From positions 1 to 33,539 of the forward strand of contig SVFZ01000031.1 in assembly GCA_015056585.1 (NCBI GenBank): DNA of 33,539 nucleotides, in the 5' to 3' direction. The notes beneath the pieces are model-generated. The model ran no database searches. It saw only the letters and a list, made by a program, of their open reading frames with translations, and was not told the DNA's origin. Of this stretch, positions 1 to 7,965 are shown one piece after another; within the stretch, counting starts at the first letter, position 1; every line of letters begins with the position of its first letter. This stretch comes from Butyrivibrio sp. (GTDB lineage Bacteria > Bacillota > Clostridia > Lachnospirales > Lachnospiraceae). The position numbers and the translations under genes were made by a program.

Positions 1-371
1 TCACTAACTCTTAACAGGACAACGTGAACTCGACTTCTGATTGTCATGTGCATTTTTCCGACTTTTATGCCATTATAACGGCAAAAGCAGCTTTTTGCCA
101 CCATTTTTGGAATAATTAAAATCCACCCTGTGGAATTTACTCCTACAAGGTGGAATTTAATCTTACAAAGGGGAATTAAGATTTACAATTGACCTTAAAA
201 ATTCTTCAAAGAAAAATATCATGCCTTTTCCTGTCTTTAGTGTGTAATCGTAGATCATTTTTTCCTCCAATTTTTTATAATGAAATTACGGGATTGATAC
301 CCGAAACGTCACAGTCTCTTAAAGCCTATAAAAAGAACTTTCATAAAACCTTCATATCAAACACAAAAATA
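1..371. other. non-coding left edge
   Basis: No convincing gene lies here. The only open frames are short, lack a ribosome binding site and resemble no known family. The stretch is downstream (minus strand) of the flavodoxin-like gene and holds the 20-bp tandem repeats at 131-190. I see no clear terminator for the flavodoxin gene. Confidence 0.6.
131..190. repeat. three tandem 20-bp imperfect repeats, possible IS end
   Basis: Three head-to-tail 20-bp units occupy 131-150, 151-170 and 171-190. Each reads roughly GGAATTtAnTCtTACAA and the third is the most diverged. Short tandem repeats of this size are known as transposase-binding sites at the ends of some insertion sequences, notably the IS21 family. 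No transposase gene is visible in the short flank to the left, so the IS assignment is inference; the repeat itself is seen directly. Confidence 0.6.
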
Positions 372-764
372 TCAAACATACCTTTTTGCAAATTTCAAAG
401 CTTCATCTCTGCAGCCGTCCACAGCTTTGCTCTTAAAGTACAGAGTATCGCTCTCAACGCTTATTCCCTTCTGTGAAAGAGCATTTTTGATAAGATCAAG
501 GGCATGCTTTGAAAGCCATGAAGTTGAGAAAACAACTGCCTTGCCCACCTTATCTCCTGAAAGAGTGTTTAAATACTGCTTGAGATTATCATCAATACCA
601 TAGGCGTACAGCGCGCCACCTATGAAAAGAACATCGACCTTCTCGCTTAGGGCTGCATCCTTTGAATCGACAGAAACAGCCTCTACTCCTGCAGCTTCTG
701 CAATATAATCTGCTACTTTTTTAGTGTTACCTGATCTTGAATAGTATCTGACTGCTACGCTCAT
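372..764 (-). CDS. short flavodoxin-like protein
   Basis: A 130-residue protein with the flavodoxin fold signature. Residues 8-17 (YYSRSGNTKK) form a phosphate-binding loop of the S/T-x-S/T-G-N-T type that grips FMN, followed by alternating hydrophobic strands such as VDVLFIGGALYA. It is probably a cytoplasmic FMN electron carrier or a flavodoxin-domain redox protein. At 130 residues it is slightly shorter than typical flavodoxins (about 140-150). The start is supported by an AGGAG motif just upstream of the ATG. A candidate promoter of its own lies at 811-839. The redox partner cannot be deduced; the downstream side is non-coding. Confidence 0.8.
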   Translation of the reverse strand: MSVAVRYYSRSGNTKKVADYIAEAAGVEAVSVDSKDAALSEKVDVLFIGGALYAYGIDDNLKQYLNTLSGDKVGKAVVFSTSWLSKHALDLIKNALSQKGISVESDTLYFKSKAVDGCRDEALKFAKRYV

Positions 765-810
765 GATATTCTCCTTTTATATTTTACTTAATTCAATTGT
801 GCGCAACTTT

Positions 811-839
811 ATATTATCACCTTTCCCATAAAAAAACAA
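811..839 (-). promoter_or_regulatory. candidate sigma-A promoter of flavodoxin-like gene
   Basis: On the minus strand, -35 TTGTTT (834-839), a 17-bp spacer and -10 TAATAT (811-816) are preceded by TG in the extended -10 position. It would start transcription about 40 nt before the ATG at 764. Confidence 0.45.
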
Positions 840-861
840 GCCCCCTGTCATAAATATAATT

Positions 862-2475
862 TCAATCAGCATTCTCTAAATTCTGAGCCACTGCAGTTGC
901 TGAACCATAGGCTTTTACAGGTCTTCCATTATCGTCAAATTCAGTAGTGTACTTTACAACAAAAGGAATCCTCTGCTTTGTCAGCGGTATAATAGCTTCC
1001 AATGATTCGGTGCCTTTTTCCAGCTGTTTATGCCAGTCTCTGTACATATCAGCGTAATCAAAAGGAATAATTCCGACCTCGATAGCGGGCTCAGGATAAT
1101 TTTTCAAAAGTGGCGGAAGCCCCAAATCCCTCATACACCTAAAGCAAGGCCTCATTTCTTTGTTGTCGATCATATACTCCCACGCATATGTATTAGAGTG
1201 TTCAAATGCATATTTAAATCTCTTTTCACTATCCGCCATAGATGCATAGATTTTCTTTTCTGCTGTTACATTTTGGATTATTGCATAGAAAATATATTCA
1301 CTCTCTGCATTTCCGATAAGTCTCATGGATGTTCTTATACAGATATCCTCTTTCCCACAGCACCTTGAAGTAAACGTTCTCCAAGTGTCACATATTTCCT
1401 CATCATGGCTTACAATTGCCTTTTTTATCGTCTCCACGAAAACATCAATTTCTCCCGGGGCAAAAAAGGTTGCAGGATCAGTATCCACAAAATCTTTTTC
1501 CGAAAGATTCATGCTGATTGTTTCTATATATTTTTTATTGACCCTGATAAGCTCCATATCTCCTTTGTCGTAGGAAAAGATAGCCGCCCCACCCACAAAG
1601 TTACTGAATATCATTGTCTCGAACGATTCAGGATCCCAGAATTTATCCACATCAAATTCATCGGAATAATTAGTGGTGGGAGTCATTGTTTCGTGAATCG
1701 TAATCTGAATCTTTTCAAGAAACTGCTCTTCCGGCAGCGGCTTTGAATATAGATACCCCTGAAGGTAATTGCAGCCAATGCTATTCATAAAGTCAGCCTG
1801 TTTTGCAGTTTCGACACCCTCTGCTATAACCGGCGTTTTTAGCCACTTAGCCATCTGAACCACTGACTTTATGATGATTCCGCCTCTTCCACCGCTTCCA
1901 CCATCAAGGAACTTTAAATCCAGTTTTATAATATCAACATTTAAATCTTTTAAGATATTAAGTGAAGAATAGCCGCTTCCAAAGTCGTCCATTTCCACTA
2001 TATATCCGTATTTATGGAATTTTTCTATGACAGCTGCCACCAGCTCTGTTCCGCCTATCGCAGAAGTTTCTGTGATCTCAACTCTGAGGTATCTGACAGG
2101 TATTGAATAATAATCCCTGATTTTTTCGACCTCTTCTACGTATTCGTGCTTATATATGTCATTTCTGGACATGTTAAAAGAAATCGGAACTACGGGAAGG
2201 TGATTGTCAAAGCAGAATCTTAAGAGTTTACAGGCTACCTCGACCATTTTGATGTCAGCCTTATAAAGAAGATCTTGTTCCTCAAGAACAGGTATGAAAT
2301 CAGACGGATATTGCATTCCATATTTAGGATCGACCCATCTCATCAAAGCCTCCGCACCGATCATTCGGCCGGTGGAGTGATTAAACTGCGGTTGATAATA
2401 GGCGAAAATATAGCCCTTCTCAAGAGCCTCATCAAAATGACTAAGAAGCTCTTTTTCACTCATCCTTTTCTGCAT
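862..2475 (-). CDS. EAL-domain cyclic-di-GMP phosphodiesterase with C-terminal PAS-like region
   Basis: A 537-residue protein that probably hydrolyses the second messenger c-di-GMP to pGpG. The EAL domain fills about residues 10-255 and keeps the catalytic set: EAL at 42-44 (GAEALMRW), Asn101, Glu133 (VEITET), the DD pair 163-164 in DDFGSGYSSL, Lys184, Glu219 (IAEGVET) and Gln239 (LQGY). Catalysis is therefore likely, though loop 6 reads DDFGSG rather than the commoner DDFGTG. Residues from about 290 to the end look like one or two PAS-type sensory domains, an unusual EAL-first order. No GGDEF domain or membrane segment is seen, so it should be cytoplasmic. GGAGG lies six bases before the ATG. 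Its presence fits the three c-di-GMP riboswitches in this window, but a direct link is inference. Confidence 0.88.
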   Translation of the reverse strand: MQKRMSEKELLSHFDEALEKGYIFAYYQPQFNHSTGRMIGAEALMRWVDPKYGMQYPSDFIPVLEEQDLLYKADIKMVEVACKLLRFCFDNHLPVVPISFNMSRNDIYKHEYVEEVEKIRDYYSIPVRYLRVEITETSAIGGTELVAAVIEKFHKYGYIVEMDDFGSGYSSLNILKDLNVDIIKLDLKFLDGGSGGRGGIIIKSVVQMAKWLKTPVIAEGVETAKQADFMNSIGCNYLQGYLYSKPLPEEQFLEKIQITIHETMTPTTNYSDEFDVDKFWDPESFETMIFSNFVGGAAIFSYDKGDMELIRVNKKYIETISMNLSEKDFVDTDPATFFAPGEIDVFVETIKKAIVSHDEEICDTWRTFTSRCCGKEDICIRTSMRLIGNAESEYIFYAIIQNVTAEKKIYASMADSEKRFKYAFEHSNTYAWEYMIDNKEMRPCFRCMRDLGLPPLLKNYPEPAIEVGIIPFDYADMYRDWHKQLEKGTESLEAIIPLTKQRIPFVVKYTTEFDDNGRPVKAYGSATAVAQNLENAD

Positions 2476-2561
2476 CCCGCACCTCCATTACCTTAAACAA
2501 AGGAAAAACATTCAGTGTTGAGTTATCAGCATGAGTCACATATATAGACATTTTAACATAC

Positions 2562-2596
2562 AAAAAAGGATGCCAGCAATCAATTACCGGCATCCT
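2562..2596 (-). terminator. rho-independent terminator after tRNA-Leu
   Basis: Read on the minus strand, AGGATGCC and GGCATCCT form an 8-bp stem (2567-2596) followed directly by a run of T. It lies about 20 nt beyond the tRNA 3' end. Confidence 0.85.
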
Positions 2597-2616
2597 AAAA
2601 AAGAAAAAAAAATTAA

Positions 2617-2699
2617 TGCAGAAGAAGGGACTTGAACCCTCATGTTGTTGCCAACACATGGACCTGAACCATGCGCGTCTGCCATTCCGCCACTTCTGC
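2617..2699 (-). tRNA. tRNA-Leu (anticodon CAG)
   Basis: The minus strand folds as a class II tRNA. The acceptor stem GCAGAAG pairs with CTTCTGC and the discriminator is A. The anticodon stem CATGG/CCATG encloses loop TTCAGGT, giving anticodon CAG. There is a long variable arm (TGTTGGCAACAACA) and a T loop TTCAAGT. The 3' CCA is not encoded. It has its own promoter and terminator. Confidence 0.95.
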
Positions 2700-2713
2700 A
2701 AGCGACATATAAA

Positions 2714-2742
2714 ATAATACCGATTTTGCATGGTAATGTCAA
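2714..2742 (-). promoter_or_regulatory. sigma-A promoter of tRNA-Leu
   Basis: On the minus strand there is a perfect -35 TTGACA (2737-2742), a 17-bp spacer and -10 TATTAT (2714-2719), placed about 15 nt before the mature tRNA 5' end. Confidence 0.8.
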
Positions 2743-2751
2743 GGGGCTTTC

Positions 2752-3084
2752 TTAAAGCATTGTCAGCTTATCGATATACACCTCCAGCTGTCTGATTATC
2801 CCTCCGATTCCTCTGTACTGTATAGACATATATCCTGCAAAAAGAGCTGTGACTGCAGCCAGAACGTAGCAAACAATATTTCCTGTAGAAAGAGCCGTGG
2901 ACAAAAAAATGCCGGCGCAGATTAAAAATCCCATAATGATAATTAGCAGGCGAATCAGCTCTCTGTGAAGCAGCCCGGTTTTCAATTCAAGATTTCCTCT
3001 CTCATCAGCTATCTCTTCATCGGAAAGAACGTCATAATCCAGCTTTTCAAAATGCTTTAAATATTCACGAAATCTTTTTTCCAT
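2752..3084 (-). CDS. small two-helix membrane protein, unknown function
   Basis: A 110-residue protein I do not recognise. A charged N-terminal part (residues 1-43) rich in Glu, Lys and Arg looks helical. Two hydrophobic stretches follow at about 44-65 (LIRLLIIIMGFLICAGIF) and 70-88, then a short amphipathic tail (IRQLEVYIDKLTML). This fits a small integral membrane protein with both ends probably on the same side. AAGGGG lies upstream of the ATG. It sits between the arginase-like gene and tRNA-Leu on the same strand; an extended -10 (TGcTATAAT, around 3159-3166) could give it its own promoter. Confidence 0.6.
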   Translation of the reverse strand: MEKRFREYLKHFEKLDYDVLSDEEIADERGNLELKTGLLHRELIRLLIIIMGFLICAGIFLSTALSTGNIVCYVLAAVTALFAGYMSIQYRGIGGIIRQLEVYIDKLTML

Positions 3085-3215
3085 AGCACTCTGCCCCTTA
3101 TAATGAAAGTGTCGTCAACTTTTATTATACGCTTTTTCGTTAATTTCTGCATCCATGCATTATAGCAAAATCCGAATAACATTTATTTTGCATACATATG
3201 CCTGATGCAAATACC

Positions 3216-3995
3216 TTAAATCATTCGAAAAATATCCAGCACCCTGCGATTAAAATCATCATTCCCCGCAACAGCTTTACCTACATCGCAGTCTTCCTGA
3301 TCAGTGGCACACTCTCCGCAAATATCCACTCCAAGGAGCTTCCCGGACGTCGCAAGCTCTTTTACCAGGGAAAAGAGCTGAGAACAGTCCATGCATCCCT
3401 GATCCCAGTTAGTGATCACTTCGCTCCTTAAAAGAACATCCTTGTCGATCGAAAGATAAATAGGATATTCAGTAGAAAAATTATATGCATCAACACTATA
3501 GAACTTAACCTTTTGTGCATCCTCCGGGTCAAGCTTTGAAATCAGCCCCTCATCTGCTCCGATCACATGCACGTCACGCACATACTTGTTTTCATTCAGC
3601 ACCTTAAGCACCCATCCGCCGCAGGATAAGATATCTCCAAACATCGCAGGCTGCATATCAGGATGGTGATCCAAAACAACCAATGAAAACGGCTCTTTTA
3701 CCATCTCTGTCAAAAGAGCTGACATATAGTGATAATTCCCGGAGTCAATAAAATGAATCCCATAGGGTGTTACATCCTCATTCCTAAAAATAGTCCTGAT
3801 GGTATCCACTGCTATGTCGTCACACATGCAATTTGTCCCCGGGATATTTTTCATGTCGTGCATCCTGATATGTGTTTCCGGCGAAAGTGAACCCGGCGTT
3901 TTGGCATCATAAAAGGAAGAGCCCTTATCCTTCAGATAAAAGCTCTCCTCATCATAGACTCCGGAAAAATTAAATATAGAAACGTTGTCCAGCAT
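3216..3995 (-). CDS. arginase/agmatinase-fold (ureohydrolase family) protein, divergent
   Basis: A 259-residue protein with the manganese-binding signature of ureohydrolases. His89 lies in DSGNYHY (family GGDHS position), D109-x-H111-x-D113 in LDHHPD matches DAHxD, and D184-x-D186 in LSIDKD matches SxDxD. All six likely metal ligands are present, so an Mn-dependent hydrolase is plausible. It is shorter than canonical arginases (about 300) and lacks the usual substrate loop after the SxDxD motif, so the substrate may not be arginine or agmatine and I assign none. It begins 38 bp after the mecA stop on the same strand and is probably cotranscribed with it, which would place it under the CIRCE-overlapped promoter. 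Confidence 0.72.
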   Translation of the reverse strand: MLDNVSIFNFSGVYDEESFYLKDKGSSFYDAKTPGSLSPETHIRMHDMKNIPGTNCMCDDIAVDTIRTIFRNEDVTPYGIHFIDSGNYHYMSALLTEMVKEPFSLVVLDHHPDMQPAMFGDILSCGGWVLKVLNENKYVRDVHVIGADEGLISKLDPEDAQKVKFYSVDAYNFSTEYPIYLSIDKDVLLRSEVITNWDQGCMDCSQLFSLVKELATSGKLLGVDICGECATDQEDCDVGKAVAGNDDFNRRVLDIFRMI

Positions 3996-4033
3996 AAATC
4001 TTTTTCCTAAAAGCAGTTATTTGCACTAAATAA

Positions 4034-4813
4034 TTATCTTGCAAGGTCAGAGAGATGAATCACTGCATCCTCTGCTATCACGCATTCACCATGTTCCTCA
4101 ACGACCATTGCCTCAGGGGAATTGACTGTGAGAATCTGTGAGTATTCAACCCCTGCTCTTCTCATCTCGTAAATAATACCCTCTTCTGCAGACATAAGCC
4201 CTGCGAACATATAATATCTGCCTTTAAACTTGTATAAAGAAGAATCAACAATTGGAAGTTTCTGAACAACCTTTGCAAAGCGCTTTGCTTCATCAAAGCT
4301 GTCAAACTCCATCATGTATCTTGCATACTCGCTAAGCGGCTGATATGATGCATGGGCCGGCTCTTCCGACATGCCCTGTTCCATCTCAGCATCCTTGCCG
4401 TATATCTTATTTATTGTATCCGTCACATTGGTTATGACTTCGTTAAGAGCAACGCCCTTATCTCGTCCGGTTTTATTCTTGATCTCATCAACACGTTCCT
4501 GAGTAAGCATTTTGAGGATTGTCTCAGCTGCGCCTCTGATACGGTCAGTGGCCTTTTGAATATCTTCATTGCTCATCTTGACTGCAAAAATACGCACGCT
4601 TCCATCCATCATCATATTTTTGCTCATCATCATAACCTCTGTTTCAGGGTTATAATCGAGCTGCTGCCCCACTTCCTTGTTGAGCTGGGCAAAAAATGAC
4701 GTGGTATTCTCGGCACCATTAATTACAGCCTCAGGAGTAAGACCGATCTCATGAAGCTCTGATGCTGCGATACTGCATTCTACGGTTGTTTCATTCATTT
4801 TTACTATGATCAT
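4034..4813 (-). CDS. mecA: MecA-family ClpC adaptor protein
   Basis: A 259-residue MecA family protein. In Bacillus, MecA binds substrates through its N-terminal domain and presents them to the ClpCP protease through its C-terminal domain. The N-terminal domain (about 1-85) shows the family pattern of a short strand, then SELHEIGLTPEAV and FFAQLNKEV. The C-terminal domain (about 165-255) contains FDSFDEAKRFAKVVQKLP followed by SSLYKFKGRYYM, typical of MecA. An acidic linker joins them. A GAGGAG sequence lies 10 bases before the ATG. Upstream is a good promoter whose -35 box lies inside a CIRCE element, suggesting HrcA heat-shock repression. Its substrate in this organism is unknown; competence control should not be assumed. 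Confidence 0.85.
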   Translation of the reverse strand: MIIVKMNETTVECSIAASELHEIGLTPEAVINGAENTTSFFAQLNKEVGQQLDYNPETEVMMMSKNMMMDGSVRIFAVKMSNEDIQKATDRIRGAAETILKMLTQERVDEIKNKTGRDKGVALNEVITNVTDTINKIYGKDAEMEQGMSEEPAHASYQPLSEYARYMMEFDSFDEAKRFAKVVQKLPIVDSSLYKFKGRYYMFAGLMSAEEGIIYEMRRAGVEYSQILTVNSPEAMVVEEHGECVIAEDAVIHLSDLAR

Positions 4814-4943
4814 TACGCGTCATCTCCTCTCCATGGAATTTGCCGGAAGAATGAACTTTCAAGTGAGTGCCAACCATCCTTTGCTGCACCTCAAATGAAT
4901 CTTCCAACCTGCGCACTTATATAATACTTTCCCTTATACTGTC

Positions 4944-4972
4944 ATTATATAACTAAGGATTAGCACTGTCCA
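4944..4972 (-). promoter_or_regulatory. sigma-A promoter of mecA
   Basis: On the minus strand, -35 TGGACA (4967-4972), exactly 17 bp, then -10 TATAAT (4944-4949). The -35 hexamer falls within the CIRCE operator. The predicted leader before the mecA ATG is about 125 nt. Confidence 0.75.
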
Positions 4973-4986
4973 CATGAGAGTGCTAA
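4960..4986. promoter_or_regulatory. CIRCE operator (HrcA binding site) at the mecA promoter
   Basis: TTAGCACTG (4960-4968), nine bases, GAGTGCTAA (4978-4986). The CIRCE consensus is TTAGCACTC-N9-GAGTGCTAA, so 17 of 18 arm positions match and the spacer length is exact. It spans the -35 box of the mecA promoter, a position suited to repression by HrcA. No groES, dnaK or hrcA gene is in this window. Confidence 0.85.
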
Positions 4987-5133
4987 AAATTCTATAAGAT
5001 TTCTGTTAATTGTTACTGTTTACTAACGAACAGCTCAATTCGAAGCAAGTTATTGTAATAATTATATCGGCAGAGATTCGGATTTCATTTACGCATATAT
5101 AAGCTTTTTAACAAAATGCAAAATCAGAAGATA
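4987..5133. other. gene-free stretch upstream of CIRCE
   Basis: The interval 4814-5226 has no gene. Apart from the promoter, the CIRCE and the terminators of the pilus operon, this AT-rich part shows no motif that I can support. Confidence 0.5.
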
Positions 5134-5135
5134 AT

Positions 5136-5195
5136 AAAAAGAGGCTCTCACGTATCTAATGTGATCACCTCTCTCAAAAGGCAGCTCTAACTGCC
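5136..5195 (-). terminator. tandem terminators ending the pilus operon
   Basis: Minus strand. The first hairpin is GGCAG/CTGCC (5180-5195) followed by TTTT. The second, 5140-5172, has an outer AGAGG/CCTCT stem with inner TCAC/GTGA pairing and is followed by a T run. Both lie just past the stop of the last sortase gene. Confidence 0.75.
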
Positions 5196-5226
5196 AAATA
5201 TTTGCGCTTATCGCTTTTATCTAGCA

Positions 5227-5886
5227 TCACTTTCTGATGTGTTTACTCTTTTCTGCAGCATCGAGAACATCAGGAGTCGTTCCTGTCTCAGTAATTTCAC
5301 CGGTTGCTTCGCAACGAACAGTCACTCTGTTCTGTCCGCCAACGGTACAGGTAAACAAAGTCAAATCCCATTCGCCGGCTTCCATTTCATCAACATCATA
5401 TGCTCCCAAAGTTTCGATATTGGAAACCTTGAAGTAAAAGCTTTTGCCATTCATATCTGTAACAACGACATCATCTCCGGTGCTGAGATTTTTGAGATTT
5501 CCAAAATGCTCCACGTAATTGTGTCCTGCAATAATAAGATTATTCTCGTATACAGAACCAAGATATCTGCATACCGCATACTTTGCATTTTCGTTGCTCC
5601 ACTCGTTCTGAATAGGCAAAAGAAGATTCAGCGAAGGAATACCTACTGTTCCGATAAAGCTTTTTCCATCTACGTCCACAACCGGCATATCACCGTGGTC
5701 CGGTTCGAGAACAGTACCCGGAATCTGCGCTATTACTCCTGTCAAAAGCTCATCAGAAGCTTTACCTGCAGCAGCAGATTCATTAAAATTATTTCTCACA
5801 ATATAGGCTGCCAGCATGATCATTGCAGCACCGAGAATTATATAGATAAATCCTGAAATCTTTTTCACTTCGAAATCCTTTTCCAA
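5227..5886 (-). CDS. second sortase of the pilus operon
   Basis: A 219-residue membrane-anchored cysteine transpeptidase. An N-terminal anchor spans about residues 10-30. The sortase core holds His122 (IIAGHNY), Cys180 (LTLFTC) and Arg187 (QNRVTV), the full catalytic triad. It lacks the class C lid and the C-terminal membrane helix of the neighbouring sortase, so it is more like a class D or wall-anchoring enzyme. It is the last gene of the operon, 10 bp after the base-pilin gene. The arrangement suggests, by inference, that it attaches the LPQTG base pilin, and so the finished pilus, to peptidoglycan. A short charged tail after residue 195 is not typical of the core. Confidence 0.85.
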   Translation of the reverse strand: MEKDFEVKKISGFIYIILGAAMIMLAAYIVRNNFNESAAAGKASDELLTGVIAQIPGTVLEPDHGDMPVVDVDGKSFIGTVGIPSLNLLLPIQNEWSNENAKYAVCRYLGSVYENNLIIAGHNYVEHFGNLKNLSTGDDVVVTDMNGKSFYFKVSNIETLGAYDVDEMEAGEWDLTLFTCTVGGQNRVTVRCEATGEITETGTTPDVLDAAEKSKHIRK

Positions 5887-5896
5887 TTAACCATCA

Positions 5897-6997
5897 TTAC
5901 AGGTTCTTACTGTTTTTACGGATACCTGCAATAATGAAAGCAACTCCTGCAATAACCAAAACAGGAATCGGCCACCAAAGCTGTCCCGTCTGTGGAAGCC
6001 TCCTTGCTCCAAGTACAGCCGGAAGATCTCTTATTGCTCCAAGTACAGCCGGCAAATCCGGAATAGATGGTACCTCAGGTTCATCCGGTGTGGGTGGATT
6101 CTCCGGAGGTGGTCCCGGCTCATCAGGCGTATCAGGTGGAACTATTGTATTGGTAATCCTGTAAGTGGTTTCGCTTACTGTAAGAGACGTTGTATAACCG
6201 TAGGTTCCTGTTACTGTCTCTGCAACAGTCCATTCATGACCCTCTTCATAATCCCAGGTATATCTCCAGTTGTTATCGGAATTAAGGTAAACTACAGCAT
6301 ACTCACTGCCATCGCAGTAGATTGTCACCTGTATATATGATGGTCTGAAATTCTCATAACCGGAATCATTCCAGTTCTTTAAAACTTCATAAGTTAAGAT
6401 ATCCGGTTCATAGGTTATCTTGCATTTAACTGTTCCGACCACATAATATGCCGGATTAACCCATTCGTCATTCTCATCAAGTCCCGGAACTGCCACCAGA
6501 AAAGAAGAGAAAGAATGAACATGTTTGTCTATCTTTGTTGTAAGATTTCCAACAAAATAAATACCAAGTTCCAGATCTGAAAAATGAGCTTTTCCTTCTG
6601 AATCAGTTACAGCAGTGGCAGAAGGAGCAATACCGTTCTGATAAATATATCCGCCAAGGGACTGATAAATTGTCTTCCAACTCTCCTGATCCTTGATCCT
6701 GTTAAGATCTGTTATCGGGAAAACATTCTCATATTTCTCAGGTATGGAATAATATCCGTATCTATCCACATCTGCAATCTTATAGATATTGACGCTCTCG
6801 CCTGCAATAGGAAGTATCTCATCACTGTCTTCAGTCACATGACTCTGGTATACAAGTGTCAGGCTTCCCGGCTGAGAAAGATCAATTTCTCCTCTGGCCT
6901 TTACTGTGATTGGCGACATCATAGCCACAAGTAAAAACATCAATATGAAGTTTATGATACGCACCTTGATTTTCATATTCTTCATTTTAAACACCAT
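5897..6997 (-). CDS. LPQTG minor (probable base) pilin
   Basis: A secreted wall-anchored protein of about 366 residues. It has an N-terminal signal segment (hydrophobic run near residues 15-30), a pilin-like domain, and a Cna-B type domain (about 205-290, from YEVLKNWNDSG to YRITNTI). A proline-rich linker follows (290-330), then LPQTG at about 335, a hydrophobic helix and a basic tail (IRKNSKNL). Proline-rich tails before the sorting motif are characteristic of base pilins in sortase-assembled pili, and the gene precedes the second sortase. The sorting motif LPQTG differs from the LPSTG of its two partners. The exact start is uncertain: ATG codons lie at 6997, 6985 and 6976 and none has a strong ribosome binding site. 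A ten-residue unit (LPAVLGAxRD) is duplicated just before the motif. Confidence 0.82.
   Translation of the reverse strand: MVFKMKNMKIKVRIINFILMFLLVAMMSPITVKARGEIDLSQPGSLTLVYQSHVTEDSDEILPIAGESVNIYKIADVDRYGYYSIPEKYENVFPITDLNRIKDQESWKTIYQSLGGYIYQNGIAPSATAVTDSEGKAHFSDLELGIYFVGNLTTKIDKHVHSFSSFLVAVPGLDENDEWVNPAYYVVGTVKCKITYEPDILTYEVLKNWNDSGYENFRPSYIQVTIYCDGSEYAVVYLNSDNNWRYTWDYEEGHEWTVAETVTGTYGYTTSLTVSETTYRITNTIVPPDTPDEPGPPPENPPTPDEPEVPSIPDLPAVLGAIRDLPAVLGARRLPQTGQLWWPIPVLVIAGVAFIIAGIRKNSKNL
6003..6052. repeat. 30-bp tandem duplication in the base-pilin gene
   Basis: TTGCTCCAAGTACAGCCGG occurs at 6004-6022 and again at 6034-6052, a spacing of exactly 30 bp (10 codons). It encodes two copies of LPAVLGA immediately before the LPQTG motif. 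Confidence 0.85.
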
Positions 6998-7065
6998 CAA
7001 AAAATTTCTATCTAGCTACATTCTATACGAATATCGCTCATGATATTCTTAACATTTTATTAAAC

Positions 7066-7914
7066 TTATCTTTGTTTTCTATTCTTAAACCACTTGGAAG
7101 TAAATATCAGGTAAAGGATGAAAGCGATAAGTATGACCGGCCCTCCAATAAACGGAGCTACAACCATCGCACTGTATCTTGTGGCATCCGCCGGAACGAT
7201 CAGTTTTGTCTCTTCACTATAATCAACACGCTTTGCCCTTACAAGGAGCCTGTGAGTGTTAACACCATATGGCGTACAAGTCACAAGCGTGACATATTCT
7301 TTGTTATTGACTATTGCCAGTTCATTCGTTTCCTCAGGAAGAACAATATTTATCTGATCAACCTGATATGCAAAAGTCTGATCTAAAATATGAAGTAAAA
7401 ATGTATCGCCAACGATCATCTGATCGAGGTCTGAAAAAAGTTTGGAGGACGGAAGTCCTCTGTGTCCGGAAAGCACGGTATGTGTGCTTTTTTCACCTGT
7501 TGGAAAGGATGTCCCTTCAAGGTGTCCGATTCCAACCTGAAGAACTGTTTCTTCAGTTCCATGATATATCGGCAAATTCACACCGATATTTTCAATCTCT
7601 ATATATCCGATAATACCGGTTCCCGTAGGATCCATAATACTGTAATAACGCTCAAGCTCTTCATCCGTCAAAGTAAAGTTGAGTGGTTTCTGAGCCAGTT
7701 CTTCATTATAAGCGTTTGCTTCTGCCCAAAACTTACTGTAATCTTCTTCTGAAATGGCCGCCAACGCTTCTTCATAGTTGGAAATAGCCTTACTCTGATG
7801 CCTTGAGTTAATATAATTACTCACCGACGGATATAGGAAAATACATATTCCAACAAGAAATATAATGCTAAAAACTATATTGGGGATTATTTTTTTTATT
7901 CTTTTCTTTTTCAT
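7066..7914 (-). CDS. class C sortase (pilin polymerase)
   Basis: A 282-residue sortase with membrane helices at both ends (about 8-30 and 248-270), the class C arrangement. A lid-like segment with DPTG (95-98) precedes the core. The catalytic residues are His151 (LSGHRG), Cys213 (TLVTCTPYG) and Arg222 (NTHRLLVRA). In the family these enzymes join pilin subunits by linking the Thr of a cleaved LPXTG motif to a pilin-motif lysine of the next subunit. It lies between the major pilin and base pilin genes, matching that role. The ATG lacks a clear Shine-Dalgarno sequence, and a long hairpin separates it from the pilin gene, so it may be made at a lower level than the pilin (inference). Confidence 0.9.
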   Translation of the reverse strand: MKKKRIKKIIPNIVFSIIFLVGICIFLYPSVSNYINSRHQSKAISNYEEALAAISEEDYSKFWAEANAYNEELAQKPLNFTLTDEELERYYSIMDPTGTGIIGYIEIENIGVNLPIYHGTEETVLQVGIGHLEGTSFPTGEKSTHTVLSGHRGLPSSKLFSDLDQMIVGDTFLLHILDQTFAYQVDQINIVLPEETNELAIVNNKEYVTLVTCTPYGVNTHRLLVRAKRVDYSEETKLIVPADATRYSAMVVAPFIGGPVILIAFILYLIFTSKWFKNRKQR

Positions 7915-7965
7915 CTGTTATCTGGCGGAAACAAAGTAAACATATGTAATCTTGAATCATTTATT

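Noticed and set aside
131..190. CRISPR-like array
   Set aside because: The repeats are directly adjacent without spacers and diverge, so it is not a CRISPR array.
189..476. Plus-strand open frame of 95 codons at the left edge
   Set aside because: No ribosome binding site, no family resemblance, and its end overlaps the well-supported flavodoxin-like gene on the other strand.
780..861. Terminator after the EAL gene
   Set aside because: There is a G-rich run and a T run, but I could not find a complementary stem; the T run instead forms part of the candidate flavodoxin promoter.
2456..2731. Minus-strand frame running through tRNA-Leu
   Set aside because: It reads through the tRNA and its terminator and has no ribosome binding site; the tRNA explains the sequence.
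5239..5856. Plus-strand frame of 205 codons opposite the second sortase
   Set aside because: The sortase has a catalytic triad and operon context, and the plus frame has no ribosome binding site or recognisable domain.
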